Source: Rhodothermales bacterium (lineage in GTDB: Bacteria > Bacteroidota > Rhodothermia > Rhodothermales > UBA10348). Taken from it: a stretch of 64,000 bases of DNA. How positions within the stretch are numbered: the stretch's first letter is position 1; the number at the start of each line of letters is the position of its first letter. The stretch covers positions 186,001 to 250,000 of the forward strand of contig JANJTM010000025.1 of NCBI GenBank assembly GCA_024711125.1, read 5' to 3'. A program made the position numbers and the translations under genes. Under the pieces are notes generated by a model. It searched no databases, was not told where the DNA came from, and was given only the letters and a program-made list of their open reading frames with translations. This document shows, in pieces, positions 1 through 9,237 of the stretch.

Positions 1-1
1 G

Positions 2-262
2 GTACGGGTATCGATCGAAGGGGAGCCCGATTCCCACGCCGGCATGATGAACGTCGGCCGCCGACCCACCTTCGAGGAAACAGGGCTCCACCTGGAGATA
101 CACCTGTTCGATTTCGACCGGGACCTCTACGATGCCCGTCTGCGCGTGGAATTCGTAGAGCGCATGCGGGACGAACGGCGGTTTTCCGGCGTGGACGCGC
201 TCGTGGCCCAGTTGCGCGAAGACGAGGCGCGTTGCAGGTCCGTCCTCCGCGACGTATATTAA
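2..262 (+). CDS. ribF: RibF C-terminal fragment (riboflavin kinase/FAD synthetase)
   Basis: This is the 3' end of a gene that begins before the window; the frame is open from base 2. The visible 86 residues carry the riboflavin-kinase core of bifunctional RibF: HAGMMNVGRRPTFEE followed by LHLEIHLFDFDRDLYDARL, matching the family pattern of an N-G-x-R-PTF motif followed by an acidic-hydrophobic strand. RibF phosphorylates riboflavin to FMN and adenylates FMN to FAD in the cytoplasm. Location just ahead of rpsO-pnp is a frequent bacterial arrangement (truB-ribF-rpsO-pnp). A terminator follows at 290-312. The adenylyltransferase half lies outside the window. Confidence 0.93.
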   Translation, partial: VRVSIEGEPDSHAGMMNVGRRPTFEETGLHLEIHLFDFDRDLYDARLRVEFVERMRDERRFSGVDALVAQLREDEARCRSVLRDVY

Positions 263-289
263 CCTACTTGTGCGGCAATACGGCCGCCG

Positions 290-312
290 ACCGTTCCGAC
301 GGTTTCTTCTTT
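290..312 (+). terminator. Rho-independent terminator after ribF
   Basis: A 5-bp stem ACCGT/ACGGT (290-294 with 299-303) closes a TCCG tetraloop and is followed by the T-rich run TTCTTCTTT. It lies between the ribF stop and the rpsO start, so rpsO probably has its own promoter downstream. Confidence 0.6.
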
Positions 313-338
313 ACGATGGTAGAATCTGAAGAGGATCC

Positions 339-605
339 ATGATCTCCAGGGAAACCAAGCAGCAGCTCATCGCCACGCACGGCAAGGACGCGAAGGACAG
401 CGGGAAGCCCGAAGTCCAGATCGCCATCCTGAGCGCCCGCATCTCGGACCTCACCGAGCATCTGAAGCGGCACACCAACGACCACTCGACCCGCCAGGGC
501 CTGCTGAAGCTGGTCGGCAAGCGTCGTCGCCTGCTCGATTACCTCGCGGCGACCGACATCGAACGGTACCGCTCGATCATCGCGGAACTCAATATCCGCA
601 AGTAA
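339..605 (+). CDS. rpsO: 30S ribosomal protein S15
   Basis: An 88-residue protein of the normal S15 length. It shows the conserved helical core: [20 protein letters not shown], then [25 protein letters not shown], where the HxxDHxSRRGL-like segment and the [12 protein letters not shown] segment are the rRNA-contacting parts. S15 binds 16S rRNA early in assembly of the 30S platform. The ATG is preceded by GAAGAGG, a good Shine-Dalgarno match. It is flanked by terminators on both sides (290-312 and 611-649), consistent with a monocistronic transcript with some read-through to pnp. Confidence 0.98.
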   Translation: MISRETKQQLIATHGKDAKDSGKPEVQIAILSARISDLTEHLKRHTNDHSTRQGLLKLVGKRRRLLDYLAATDIERYRSIIAELNIRK

Positions 606-610
606 CACGG

Positions 611-649
611 AACGGCACTTCCGTCCTGCGGGGGTGCCGTTTCCTTTTT
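611..649 (+). terminator. Rho-independent terminator/attenuator rpsO-pnp
   Basis: Perfect 8-bp stem AACGGCAC (611-618) / GTGCCGTT (634-641) with a 15-nt loop, followed by TTCCTTTTT. It separates rpsO from pnp. In other bacteria a hairpin here is an RNase III/PNPase control site; here it looks like an ordinary terminator. Confidence 0.8.
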
Positions 650-732
650 CAGGCGCACCCGGCCCCCTACACGCCGGCCGTGGTAGCGTACCCGTGCAAG
701 GGGTGTGTAGAGACCCTATCCAGAGAGAACAC

Positions 733-3012
733 ATGACGATGGGAACGACGCGCGAGATCGAATTCGCGCCCGGAAAGACAATCTCGATCGAAACCGGTCG
801 CCTTGCCAAGCAGGCGAGCGGATCGGTCGTGGCACGCATGGGGGACACGATGGTCCTCTGCGCCACTACGATCGCACCCGGCATCAAGGAGGGCCAGAAC
901 TGGTTTCCCCTCACGGTCGACTACCGGGAGAAGTACTGCGCGGCAGGCAAGATCCCGGGCGGCTTCTTCAAGCGGGAAGGCCGGCCGACCGACAAGGAAG
1001 TCCTCACGTGCCGCCTCATTGACCGGGCGATCCGCCCGCTCTTCGCCGAAGGCTTCTTCAACGAAGTCCAGGTGATGGCGAGCGTCCTGTCGGCCGACCC
1101 CGAAGTCGACGCCGACGTGATCGCCGGCGTGGCGGCCTCCGCATCCCTCATGCTGTCGGGAGCGCCCTTCGAAGGACCCATCGCCGAGGTCCGCGTGGGC
1201 CGCGTCGACGGCGAGTGGGTCGTCAACCCGACGATTCCGCAGCTCGAAACGAGCGACGTCGATCTCGTCGTCGCCGGAAAGCTCGACGCCATCGTGATGG
1301 TCGAGGGCGAGATGAAGGAGATCTCGGAAGACGAGATGATCGAGGCGCTCGAAGTGGCCCACGCGGCCATCAAGAAGCTGTGCCAGGGTCAGCTCGATCT
1401 GCTCGCCGAGGTCGGTGAAATCAAGCCGGTGGCCTACACGCCGGTCAAGCTCCCCGACGGCGTCGTCGACCGCGTGCGCGAGCTCATCGGGGCCAAGATG
1501 GACGCCCACGTCCGCGCCCCGTACGAGAAGGCGTCCTTCTACGGCGGAATCGACACGCTCAAGGCCGAGGCCGTCGCCGCGCTGCTCGGCGTCACCGATG
1601 CCGCTGCCGGCACGACCGCCGCAGCCGCCACGGCCGAGGGCTGGACGGCATCGCATATCAAGGAAGCCGTCTCCGTCGTCGAGAGCACCGCGATGCGCTC
1701 GATGATCCTCGACGAGCATCGCCGCATCGACGGTCGTGGGCTTTCCGACATCCGCAACATCTGGTGCGAAGTCGGTTACCTGCCCCGCGTGCACGGATCC
1801 TCGATCTTCACGCGTGGAGAGACCCAGGTACTCGCCTCGGTTACCCTCGGCACGACCAAGGACGTGCAGCCGGTCGACCAGATCTTCGACACCACCGACA
1901 AGCGGTTCTATCTCCACTACGCGTTCCCGCCGTTCTCCACCGGCGAGACGAAGCCCATCCGGGCCCCGGGACGTCGTGAAGTCGGTCACGGGTACCTCGC
2001 GGAGCGCGCCCTCGCGTCGATGCTCCCGGACGAGGAGGACTTCCCGTACACGATCCGCATCAACGCCGACGTGCTCGAGTCGAACGGATCATCCTCGATG
2101 GCCTCGGTCTGCTCCGGATCGCTCGCCCTCATGGACGCCGGAGTCCCGGTCAAGAAGCCCGTCGCGGGCGTGGCCATGGGCCTCATCGGCGAAGGCGGCA
2201 AGGTCGCCGTGCTGTCGGATATCCTCGGGACCGAGGATCATCTCGGCGACATGGACTTCAAGCTGACGGGCACGCGGGACGGCATCACCGCCTGCCAGAT
2301 GGACATCAAGATCGCGGGGCTGACCCGTGACCTGATGCGCCAGGCCCTGCTGCAGGCGCGCGACGGCCGCATGCACATCCTCGACATCATGGAGGCGACG
2401 CTCGCCGAGCCGCGGCCGGATCTGTCTCCGTACGCGCCGCGCCTCACCCAGATCACGATCGACGCGTCCTTCATCGGCGCCGTCATCGGCCCCGGCGGCA
2501 AGATCATCCAGGGCATCCAGCGCGAGACCAAGACGTCGATCGACATTTCGGAGGCCGACGGCGTCGGCATCGTGACCATCGCGGCCACGAACGAGGACGA
2601 CTCGCTTCGAGCGCTCGAGATCATCCGGGGCATCGTCACCGTTCCCGAGGAGGGTGAAGAGTACGAGGGTACCGTTCGCAAGGTGGAGGCGTTCGGAGCG
2701 ATCATCGAGATCCTGCCGGGCAAGGAGGGTCTCCTCCACGTCTCCGAACTGGCCTACGGCTTCGTCGAGAAGGTCGAGGATCACCTCCAGGTCGGAGACA
2801 AGGTCCGCGTCAAGCTGATCGAAGTCCGCGACGACGGCAAGCTCCGGTTCAGCCGCAAGCCGTTCCTCGAGAAGCCCGAGGGCTACGAGGAGCGCCCCCG
2901 CGAGCGGCGGGAAGGCGGCGATCGCCGTGGTGGCGGTGGAGATCGCCGTCACGGACGCGGCGGAGATCGTCGCGGGGGTGGCGACCGGCGCGGCGGCGAT
3001 CGGCGCAGCTGA
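733..3012 (+). CDS. pnp: Polyribonucleotide nucleotidyltransferase (PNPase)
   Basis: A 759-residue PNPase, the phosphorolytic 3'-5' exoribonuclease of the RNA degradosome. It has two RNase PH-like halves (about residues 10-145 and 335-545) joined by the helical linker, then a KH domain with the IGAVIGPGGK GxxG loop (about 572-632), and an S1 domain (about 643-712). The N-terminal core (GGFFKREGRP) and second core (GYLAERAL, TRDGITACQMD) are intact. An in-frame opening continues upstream to 634, but the ATG at 733, just after AGAGAGAAC, matches the family N-terminus (MTMGTTREIEFAPG). Odd: a basic, low-complexity tail after S1 with five GGDRR units (see findings). A terminator follows at 3062-3093. 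Confidence 0.98.
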   Translation: MTMGTTREIEFAPGKTISIETGRLAKQASGSVVARMGDTMVLCATTIAPGIKEGQNWFPLTVDYREKYCAAGKIPGGFFKREGRPTDKEVLTCRLIDRAIRPLFAEGFFNEVQVMASVLSADPEVDADVIAGVAASASLMLSGAPFEGPIAEVRVGRVDGEWVVNPTIPQLETSDVDLVVAGKLDAIVMVEGEMKEISEDEMIEALEVAHAAIKKLCQGQLDLLAEVGEIKPVAYTPVKLPDGVVDRVRELIGAKMDAHVRAPYEKASFYGGIDTLKAEAVAALLGVTDAAAGTTAAAATAEGWTASHIKEAVSVVESTAMRSMILDEHRRIDGRGLSDIRNIWCEVGYLPRVHGSSIFTRGETQVLASVTLGTTKDVQPVDQIFDTTDKRFYLHYAFPPFSTGETKPIRAPGRREVGHGYLAERALASMLPDEEDFPYTIRINADVLESNGSSSMASVCSGSLALMDAGVPVKKPVAGVAMGLIGEGGKVAVLSDILGTEDHLGDMDFKLTGTRDGITACQMDIKIAGLTRDLMRQALLQARDGRMHILDIMEATLAEPRPDLSPYAPRLTQITIDASFIGAVIGPGGKIIQGIQRETKTSIDISEADGVGIVTIAATNEDDSLRALEIIRGIVTVPEEGEEYEGTVRKVEAFGAIIEILPGKEGLLHVSELAYGFVEKVEDHLQVGDKVRVKLIEVRDDGKLRFSRKPFLEKPEGYEERPRERREGGDRRGGGGDRRHGRGGDRRGGGDRRGGDRRS

Positions 3013-3061
3013 TCCGAAGAGCCCTTGCATGCACGCGATCGTGGCACGTCCCGCGATCCGG

Positions 3062-3093
3062 AAAGGCGGAGCCGGCGGGTCTCCGCCTTTCCT
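3062..3093 (+). terminator. Rho-independent terminator after pnp
   Basis: Perfect 10-bp stem AAAGGCGGAG (3062-3071) / CTCCGCCTTT (3081-3090), 9-nt loop, stem ending in a T run. It lies 50 bp after the pnp stop and just before the M16 protease start. Confidence 0.85.
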
Positions 3094-3107
3094 GTAAAAG
3101 CCCCTCC

Positions 3108-4382
3108 ATGAAGGCAGCCGTGAAGCCAACGAATCACGAGTTCCGTCGCACCGTCCTCGACAACGGGGTGCGGGTCCTCTCCGAACACATCCCTTCGGTA
3201 CGCTCGATCTCCGTCGGTGCGTGGGTCGATGCGGGTTCCCGCGACGAATCGCCGGCCGAGGCGGGCATCAGCCACTTCATCGAGCACATGGTGTTCAAGG
3301 GCACGCGAAAGCGTCGCATGCACCAGATCGCCCAGCGGATGGAGTCGGTCGGAGGCTATCTGAACGCGTTCACGTCAAAGGAGAATACCTGCTTCTACGC
3401 CCGTGCCCTCGACGAGCACCTCGACCGCGCGATCGACACCGTGACCGACCTCGTGTTGTCTCCGACGTTCCCCGAGAAAGAACTCGCGAAAGAGAAGGAC
3501 GTGGTGATCGAGGAGATGAAGATGTACGAGGACACGCCCGAGGAACTCATCTTCGATCGATTCGATGCGCTGATGTACCCGGGGCATCCCCTGGGCCACC
3601 CTGTAATCGGGTTCGAGGATACCGTGCGCTCCTTCACGCGCGACGGGCTGAATTCCTACCTCGACCGTCACTACACCCCGGATCGACTGGTGGTGGCCGC
3701 GGCCGGCAACGTGCGGCACGACCGCGCGGTGGCCATGGTGCGGCGGGCCACGGAGGGACTCGACCGGCGCCCGCAGCCGCGCACGCCGAGACCGGTACCG
3801 CTGGCCGACCCGACGCAGCAGATCGAGAGCCGCGCCATCCAGCAGGCACACCTCGTGCTCGGGTGCCGTGGCTACGATGCCCATGACGAGCGGCGGGCTG
3901 CCCTCTCCGTTCTCAATACCCTGCTCGGCGGGGGCATGTCGAGCCGGCTCAACCAGAACATCCGGGAGCGATACGGTTTCTGCTATTCGATCTACTCGTT
4001 CACCAACCTCAATGCGGATACGGGCGAGTTCGGTGTCTACATGGGGACGGACGCTTCCAAGGTCGATCGCGCCAAGCGGCTGATCTTCCGGGAACTGGAG
4101 AAGATGACCGAAAGGCCGGTCAGCCCCCGAATGCTGGTCCAGGCGATCAGCCAGGTCAAGGGCTCGATCATGCTCGGCCTCGAGAACATGGGCAGCCGCA
4201 TGATGCGAATCGGCAAGCAGGAGCTGTATTACGGCCGGTATTTCAGCCTCGACGAGATCCTTGCCCAGGTCGACGCGGTCACGACCGACGATCTGCTGGC
4301 CGTCGCCCGTGACCTGTTCGATCCGGCACGGTTCTCCTCCTTCGTCCTGCTCCCGTCCGGCGGCTCCGGCGAGCCGGAGTGA
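3108..4382 (+). CDS. M16 family zinc metallopeptidase
   Basis: A 424-residue member of the insulinase/mitochondrial-processing-peptidase family (PqqL/YmxG type). The inverted zinc motif HxxEH is at residues 56-60 (SHFIEHMVFKGT), with the distal glutamate in the VVIEEMKMYEDTPEE segment about 75 residues later, so the protein should be catalytically active. The second, inactive M16-like domain fills the C-terminal half (LNTLLGGGMSSRLNQNIRE is the typical R/Y substrate-binding region). No signal peptide is visible, so it is likely cytoplasmic. It directly follows pnp, as in many bacteria (pnp-ymxG order in Bacillus). The physiological substrate is unknown. Confidence 0.93.
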   Translation: MKAAVKPTNHEFRRTVLDNGVRVLSEHIPSVRSISVGAWVDAGSRDESPAEAGISHFIEHMVFKGTRKRRMHQIAQRMESVGGYLNAFTSKENTCFYARALDEHLDRAIDTVTDLVLSPTFPEKELAKEKDVVIEEMKMYEDTPEELIFDRFDALMYPGHPLGHPVIGFEDTVRSFTRDGLNSYLDRHYTPDRLVVAAAGNVRHDRAVAMVRRATEGLDRRPQPRTPRPVPLADPTQQIESRAIQQAHLVLGCRGYDAHDERRAALSVLNTLLGGGMSSRLNQNIRERYGFCYSIYSFTNLNADTGEFGVYMGTDASKVDRAKRLIFRELEKMTERPVSPRMLVQAISQVKGSIMLGLENMGSRMMRIGKQELYYGRYFSLDEILAQVDAVTTDDLLAVARDLFDPARFSSFVLLPSGGSGEPE

Positions 4383-4422
4383 TGCATCGCACGTCGACGA
4401 CCCCAACCGCGCAGTTCCTGCC

Positions 4423-5352
4423 ATGAAGAAAGTCCTCGTCACCGGCGGTGCCGGCTTCATCGGATCCCACGTCGCCGACGCGCTGGTGTCGCGCGGTCAT
4501 GAAGTGCACATCCTGGACGACCTGTCGTCGGGTCGGCGCGAGAACGTGCCCGGTGGCGCCGAGCTGCACGTCATGGACGTCCGGTCGCCAGACGTGTACC
4601 GGCTCTTCGAGTCGCGTCGGTTCGACGTGCTGGTCCATCATGCGGCGCAGATGGACGTCCGCCGCAGTGTCGCCGACCCTTCCTTCGACGCCGACGTCAA
4701 CATCCGGGGTCTGCTCAACCTCATGGAGGCCGGACGCGCGAATGGGCTTTCCAAGGTGGTATTTGCCTCGACCGGCGGCGCCATCTACGGCGAGCCCGAC
4801 ACCGTTCCCCAGGACGAAAGCCACGTCCTCCAGCCGATGTCGCCGTATGGCATTGCCAAACTGGCGTCGGAAAAGTACCTCCACTATTACTTCAGCGAAT
4901 TCGGCATTCCGTATGTGGCGCTGCGATATGGGAACGTATACGGACCGCGGCAGAACCCCCACGGCGAAGCCGGAGTGGTCGCCATCTTCACGACCCGGCT
5001 GCTTTCCGGACTGCACCCCGTGATCAACGGGGACGGTCAGCAGACCCGCGATTACGTATTCGTGGGGGACGTGGTCTCGGCCAATCTCGCCGCCCTCGAG
5101 GTCTCCGGCTGCGAGGTCGTGAACGTGGGCACTGCCGTCGAGACCTCGGTGAACACGCTCTTCCGCATCCTGCGCGATCTCATCGCGCCGGACGTTCCGG
5201 AGACCCACGGTCCAGCCAAACCCGGGGAGCAGAAACGCAGCGTGCTCTCTTTCGGAAGAGCCGCACGCGTCCTCGGGTGGCAGCCGACGGTGGATGTCGA
5301 GACCGGGCTCGCCCGCACGGTCGAATGGTTCCGCGGGCGACACGCAGGCTGA
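4423..5352 (+). CDS. NAD-dependent epimerase (UDP-glucose 4-epimerase type)
   Basis: A 309-residue extended short-chain dehydrogenase. The NAD-binding GxxGxxG motif is at the N-terminus (VTGGAGFIGSHV), and the catalytic YxxxK is Y142-K146 (SPYGIAK) with T117 in ASTGGA. The segment RYGNVYGPRQ and the DYVFVGDVV motif are typical of UDP-hexose epimerases. It most likely interconverts UDP-glucose/galactose or their N-acetyl forms for polysaccharide synthesis; the exact substrate cannot be read from sequence. The true start is the ATG at 4423; the frame is open further upstream inside the M16 gene, but that part is non-homologous. A glycosyltransferase lies about 5.6 kb downstream on the same strand. 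Confidence 0.9.
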   Translation: MKKVLVTGGAGFIGSHVADALVSRGHEVHILDDLSSGRRENVPGGAELHVMDVRSPDVYRLFESRRFDVLVHHAAQMDVRRSVADPSFDADVNIRGLLNLMEAGRANGLSKVVFASTGGAIYGEPDTVPQDESHVLQPMSPYGIAKLASEKYLHYYFSEFGIPYVALRYGNVYGPRQNPHGEAGVVAIFTTRLLSGLHPVINGDGQQTRDYVFVGDVVSANLAALEVSGCEVVNVGTAVETSVNTLFRILRDLIAPDVPETHGPAKPGEQKRSVLSFGRAARVLGWQPTVDVETGLARTVEWFRGRHAG

Positions 5353-5364
5353 GCAGCGCATCCG

Positions 5365-6129
5365 ATGTACCGCGTACGCCTCCAGCATTTCGAGGGGCCT
5401 CTCGACCTCCTGCTCTTCTTCATCCGGAGGGATGAGCTGGACATCCACGACATTCCGATCGCCCGCATTGCCGACGAGTTCCTGGAGACCGTCCGCATGC
5501 TGGAGCGGATCGATCTGGACGGGGTAGGGGACTTCCTCTACATGGCGGCCATGCTCATTTCCATCAAGGCCCGCCTTCTTCTGCCGACGCAGGAGGTCGA
5601 TGATGACGGGGAGCCGATCGATCCACGCACCGAGCTCGTCGAGCGGCTCGTGGAGTACATACGGTTCAAGGAAGCTTCGGACGCGCTTGCGATCCGCCAT
5701 GAAAGCCGGCTGGAACGCTATACCCGGGGCGCCGCCTCCGGTGTTTCCGCCGATACGGTTCCGGCCGACGAACAACTCCTCGAAGCCACCGTCTTCGACC
5801 TGATCGGCGCCTTGCGTCGCGTGCTCAGCCGGGCGCCCTCCGAGCCCGTTCACGCGATCGCACAGGAGACATGGACCGTCGAGCAGCAGCAGGAGTTCCT
5901 CATGCGGCACCTCGTGCCGGGCCGGCGCCGTTCGTTCGTCGAACTGGTGGGGGGGCGGTCCCGGGCGTTCATCATCACCACGTTCCTCGCGGTGCTCGAA
6001 GCTGCCCGAACCCGGCTGCTCGACATCTTCGTCGAGCGGTCGGCCGACGATTTCTACCTTCAACCCGTTACCGGATCCCCGACGGAGGAGCGCGGTACTG
6101 ACGACGGACGGAGCAGCCGACCCGAATGA
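5365..6129 (+). CDS. scpA: Segregation and condensation protein A
   Basis: A 254-residue kleisin. The N-terminal signature is clear: FEGPLDLLLFFIRRDELDI, then ADEFLETV and the helix YMAAMLISIKARLLLP, which contacts the SMC head-proximal coiled coil. The C-terminal winged-helix segment (VELVGGRSRAFIITTFLAVLEAAR) should bind the second SMC head. ScpA bridges the SMC dimer and recruits ScpB for chromosome condensation. It overlaps scpB by 4 bp (ATGA), so the two are translationally coupled. No strong Shine-Dalgarno is visible before the ATG. Confidence 0.96.
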   Translation: MYRVRLQHFEGPLDLLLFFIRRDELDIHDIPIARIADEFLETVRMLERIDLDGVGDFLYMAAMLISIKARLLLPTQEVDDDGEPIDPRTELVERLVEYIRFKEASDALAIRHESRLERYTRGAASGVSADTVPADEQLLEATVFDLIGALRRVLSRAPSEPVHAIAQETWTVEQQQEFLMRHLVPGRRRSFVELVGGRSRAFIITTFLAVLEAARTRLLDIFVERSADDFYLQPVTGSPTEERGTDDGRSSRPE

Positions 6130-6866
6130 CGGATGACATGGACATGCCTCCGGGCGAACTCGAGCAGGTCGTCGAGGCGCTGGTATTCGCCTCGGACGAG
6201 GCCGTGAGCGCCGCACGCGTCGCCGACATCTACGCCGAGGTCACCGGGTCGGCGCGCCCCGACGAGGCCGACGTGGATCGAAGCGTGATTTCCCTCAACG
6301 AACGTCTTGCAGCGGCGGGGCGTGCCGTACGGCTCGAACGGTGGGGCGGCGGCTACCGGATGGCCACGACGCACGAAATGGCGCCTTTCGTGAAGGCGCT
6401 GTTCCAGCGCGAACAGCAGCGCCGGCTTTCGCGCTCGCTCCTGGAGACGGTGGCCATCCTCGCATACCGCCAGCCGGCGACCAAACCCGAGATCGATTTC
6501 GTACGCGGCGTGGAAAGCGATTATGCCCTGCGACGCCTTCTCGAACTCGGGCTGGTGGACGTGGTGGGACGGGCCGAGTCGCCCGGGCGGCCGCTCCTGT
6601 ACGGCACCACCGCACGTTTCCTCGACCTGTTCGGCCTCGACGGGCTGCAGGATCTTCCCAATCTCCGCGAGATCGAGGCGATTCTCGACGACCCGTCGTT
6701 CCACCGGGAGCGGGCCAGGCTCCTCGTGAAATCCGGCGCGGCGGGACTTCCGGCGACCGAAGGGCACGGCTCGGCCGTCGGAGAGCCGGCCGACGACCGA
6801 CGCCCGACGGATCACGAAGGAGCGACCGAGCCGGCCCCGCACCGATCCGGGAGTGAAACCGAATGA
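6126..6866 (+). CDS. scpB: Segregation and condensation protein B
   Basis: A 246-residue ScpB with two winged-helix domains in about the first 185 residues: [23 protein letters not shown] opens the first, and [39 protein letters not shown]-type sequence forms the second, which is the family hallmark. The last 60 residues are acidic, low-complexity and probably disordered. It works as a dimer on ScpA in the SMC condensin complex. It overlaps scpA by 4 bp and rluB by 4 bp, giving a tightly coupled scpA-scpB-rluB set that is conserved across many phyla. Confidence 0.96.
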   Translation: MTDDMDMPPGELEQVVEALVFASDEAVSAARVADIYAEVTGSARPDEADVDRSVISLNERLAAAGRAVRLERWGGGYRMATTHEMAPFVKALFQREQQRRLSRSLLETVAILAYRQPATKPEIDFVRGVESDYALRRLLELGLVDVVGRAESPGRPLLYGTTARFLDLFGLDGLQDLPNLREIEAILDDPSFHRERARLLVKSGAAGLPATEGHGSAVGEPADDRRPTDHEGATEPAPHRSGSETE

Positions 6867-7717
6867 AATCACGTCCAGGATCCGGAGACCGCAAGGCGCC
6901 CCGCGCGGCCGGAGCGCGTCAACAAAGCCCCGGAGGGCGCCGCAGGCAGGAGCAATCGACCCCTGTCGTTCCAGCGAAGCCCTCGGACGAACCGCTTCGC
7001 ATCAACCGGTACATCGCGCGCGCCGGCGTCTGTTCCCGTCGCGAAGCCGACGAACTGGTCGCCAAGGGACAGGTCCGGCTGAACGGGGACGTCGTGACGA
7101 CTCCCGGCTTCCGCGTGGGCCCCAAGGACCGGGTCGAAGTGAACGGTCGGCTGATCTCCCCCCGTGCGTTCCTGTACCTGCTCCTCAACAAGCCGACCGA
7201 CACCATCACGACCACCGACGACGAGCGGGGCAGGCGCACCGTCCTCGACCTCGTGGACCTCGACGCCGGGACCATGGCCGGCGTCTTCCCCGTAGGCCGG
7301 CTGGACAGGGATACGACGGGTGCGCTCCTGCTGACCAACGACGGCGAGTTGGCGCACCGGCTGATGCATCCGTCCTACGACGTCGAGAAGATCTACCGGG
7401 TGCGCACCGAGGAGCCGGTGAAACCGGAGGAACTCGACCGGCTCGTGGAAGGCGTGGAACTGGAAGACGGCCGTGCCGCGGCCGACCGCGTCACCTACTA
7501 CGCCCCACCGGACCTGCGCGAGGTCGGGATCAGCGTGCACGAGGGCCGCAACCGCCTCGTTCGGCGGATGTTCGAGGCCCTCGGTCACCGGGTAGACCGA
7601 CTCGACCGCATCCGCTACGCCGGGCTCACGACCCGCGGCATTCGGCGGGGTCACTGGCGTCGGCTCGACAGCGACGAAGTGGCCCGCCTCTATCGACTCG
7701 TTCACCTGAAGACCTGA
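6863..7717 (+). CDS. rluB: 23S rRNA pseudouridine synthase, RsuA/RluB family
   Basis: A 284-residue protein with a basic 45-residue leader, an S4 RNA-binding domain ([20 protein letters not shown] onwards), and the RsuA-family catalytic domain. The active-site aspartate is in [19 protein letters not shown], and the family motif KIYRV follows. Position directly after scpB strongly favours RluB (pseudouridine 2605 of 23S rRNA, E. coli numbering) over RsuA or RluE. The start overlaps the scpB stop by 4 bp. Confidence 0.92.
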   Translation: MKSRPGSGDRKAPRAAGARQQSPGGRRRQEQSTPVVPAKPSDEPLRINRYIARAGVCSRREADELVAKGQVRLNGDVVTTPGFRVGPKDRVEVNGRLISPRAFLYLLLNKPTDTITTTDDERGRRTVLDLVDLDAGTMAGVFPVGRLDRDTTGALLLTNDGELAHRLMHPSYDVEKIYRVRTEEPVKPEELDRLVEGVELEDGRAAADRVTYYAPPDLREVGISVHEGRNRLVRRMFEALGHRVDRLDRIRYAGLTTRGIRRGHWRRLDSDEVARLYRLVHLKT

Positions 7718-7722
7718 CCGGG

Positions 7723-9234
7723 ATGCAGCCCCACGAAACCGACCTCACGCAGCTCGCCACGTTCATGCAGTTGAAGATCCGCGGCGAAGGCCTGACCTAC
7801 GACGACGTGCTGCTGGTCCCCGCCCGCTCGGCGGTCATGCCTCGCGAGGCATCCACCGCGTCGCGTCTGACGCGCAACATACGGCTCAACATTCCCCTCG
7901 TGTCCGCGGCCATGGATACGGTTACGGAGTCGGACCTGGCCATCGCGCTGGCGCGGGAAGGGGGCGTCGGCGTGCTTCACAAGAACATGACGATCGAGCG
8001 CCAGGCAGCCGAAGTCCGTCGCGTGAAGCGGTCCGAAAGCGGCATGATCCTCGACCCGATCACGTTGACGCCGGCGCAGACCGTCGCCGACGCCCGGGCG
8101 CAGATGGCCCGATACTCGATCGGTGGCATCCCCATCGTCGACGCGGCGGGACGGCTGGTCGGAATCGTCACGAACCGCGACCTTCGCTTCCAGTCGGACG
8201 GTACCCGGGCGCTCGGCGACGTGATGACCCGCGCCCCGCTCGTCACCGCGCCCATCGGGACGACGCTCGAGGCCGCCGAACTGCTCCTGCAGCAACACAA
8301 GATCGAGAAACTGCCCGTGGTGGACGCCGGGCAGCACCTCAAGGGACTGATCACCTTCAAGGACATCCAGAAGAAGAAGCAGTTTCCGATCGCGTGCAAG
8401 GACGCTCACGGTCGACTCCGCGTCGGGGCGGCCGTAGGCGTCACGCCTGACGTACTCGAACGTGTCGAGGCCCTCGTGGCATCGGGCGTCGACTTCGTGA
8501 CCGTGGATACGGCCCACGGCCATTCCGAGGGCGTGATCCGCACGGTCGCCCGCGTGAAGGAGCATTACCCCTCGCTGGACGTCATCGGCGGAAACGTGGC
8601 GACCGCCGCCGCGACGCGGGACCTCATCTCGGCCGGCGCGGACGGGGTCAAGGTCGGCATCGGTCCCGGATCGATCTGCACGACGCGCATCGTCGCGGGC
8701 GTCGGGGTGCCCCAGTTGAGCGCCGTCATGGAGTGCTCCCTCGCTGCCCGCGAACTCGGCGTGCCGGTCATCGCGGACGGGGGCATCAAGAATACCGGCG
8801 ATATCCCCAAGGCACTGGCCGCCGGCGCCGAGTCCGTGATGATCGGGGGCCTCTTCGCGCGCGTCGAGGAAAGCCCCGGTGAGACCATTCTCCTCGAGGG
8901 CCGCAAGTACAAGAGCTACCGTGGAATGGGATCCCTCGGCGCCATGGAGGCCGGAAGCAAGGATCGATACTTCCAGGATGTCGAGGACGACATCAAGAAA
9001 CTCGTCCCGGAAGGCATCGAAGGGCGCGTGCCGTATTCGGGCACGCTGCACGAAGTGGTTTTCCAGATGATCGGCGGCCTGCGTGCGGCGCTCGGCTACT
9101 GCGGGGCCGGGTCGATCGAGGATCTCTTCCGATCGGCGCAGTTCGTACGCATCACGATGTCAGGTGTCGTCGAGAGCCATCCGCACAGCGTGCATATCAC
9201 GAAGGAAGCCCCCAACTATACGGTCAGGCGCTGA
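7723..9234 (+). CDS. guaB: Inosine-5'-monophosphate dehydrogenase
   Basis: A 503-residue IMPDH, which oxidises IMP to XMP, the committed step of GTP synthesis. The (beta/alpha)8 barrel is interrupted by a two-CBS Bateman module (about residues 110-230: [16 protein letters not shown] and [13 protein letters not shown] mark its ends). The catalytic cysteine is in [20 protein letters not shown], and the mobile flap contains [10 protein letters not shown]. The ATG at 7723 gives the usual N-terminus ([16 protein letters not shown] at about residue 22). The frame is open far upstream, but that region is antiphase to rluB and not homologous. It begins 5 bp after rluB. Confidence 0.97.
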   Translation: MQPHETDLTQLATFMQLKIRGEGLTYDDVLLVPARSAVMPREASTASRLTRNIRLNIPLVSAAMDTVTESDLAIALAREGGVGVLHKNMTIERQAAEVRRVKRSESGMILDPITLTPAQTVADARAQMARYSIGGIPIVDAAGRLVGIVTNRDLRFQSDGTRALGDVMTRAPLVTAPIGTTLEAAELLLQQHKIEKLPVVDAGQHLKGLITFKDIQKKKQFPIACKDAHGRLRVGAAVGVTPDVLERVEALVASGVDFVTVDTAHGHSEGVIRTVARVKEHYPSLDVIGGNVATAAATRDLISAGADGVKVGIGPGSICTTRIVAGVGVPQLSAVMECSLAARELGVPVIADGGIKNTGDIPKALAAGAESVMIGGLFARVEESPGETILLEGRKYKSYRGMGSLGAMEAGSKDRYFQDVEDDIKKLVPEGIEGRVPYSGTLHEVVFQMIGGLRAALGYCGAGSIEDLFRSAQFVRITMSGVVESHPHSVHITKEAPNYTVRR

Positions 9235-9237
9235 ACC

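Noticed and set aside
667-1989. Long open frame on the minus strand opposite pnp
   Set aside because: Its translation has no domain or motif and mirrors the codon pattern of pnp. In high-G+C DNA such frames are common shadows.
2896-3009. CRISPR or tandem DNA repeat array
   Set aside because: The repeated GGDRR codons at the end of pnp are part of the coding frame, are short and irregular, and have no spacers. No other array-like repeats were seen.
4279-6216. Minus-strand open frame of about 645 codons opposite the epimerase and scpA
   Set aside because: Compositionally biased translation (arginine, histidine, aspartate rich) with no recognisable family; the genes on the other strand are well supported.
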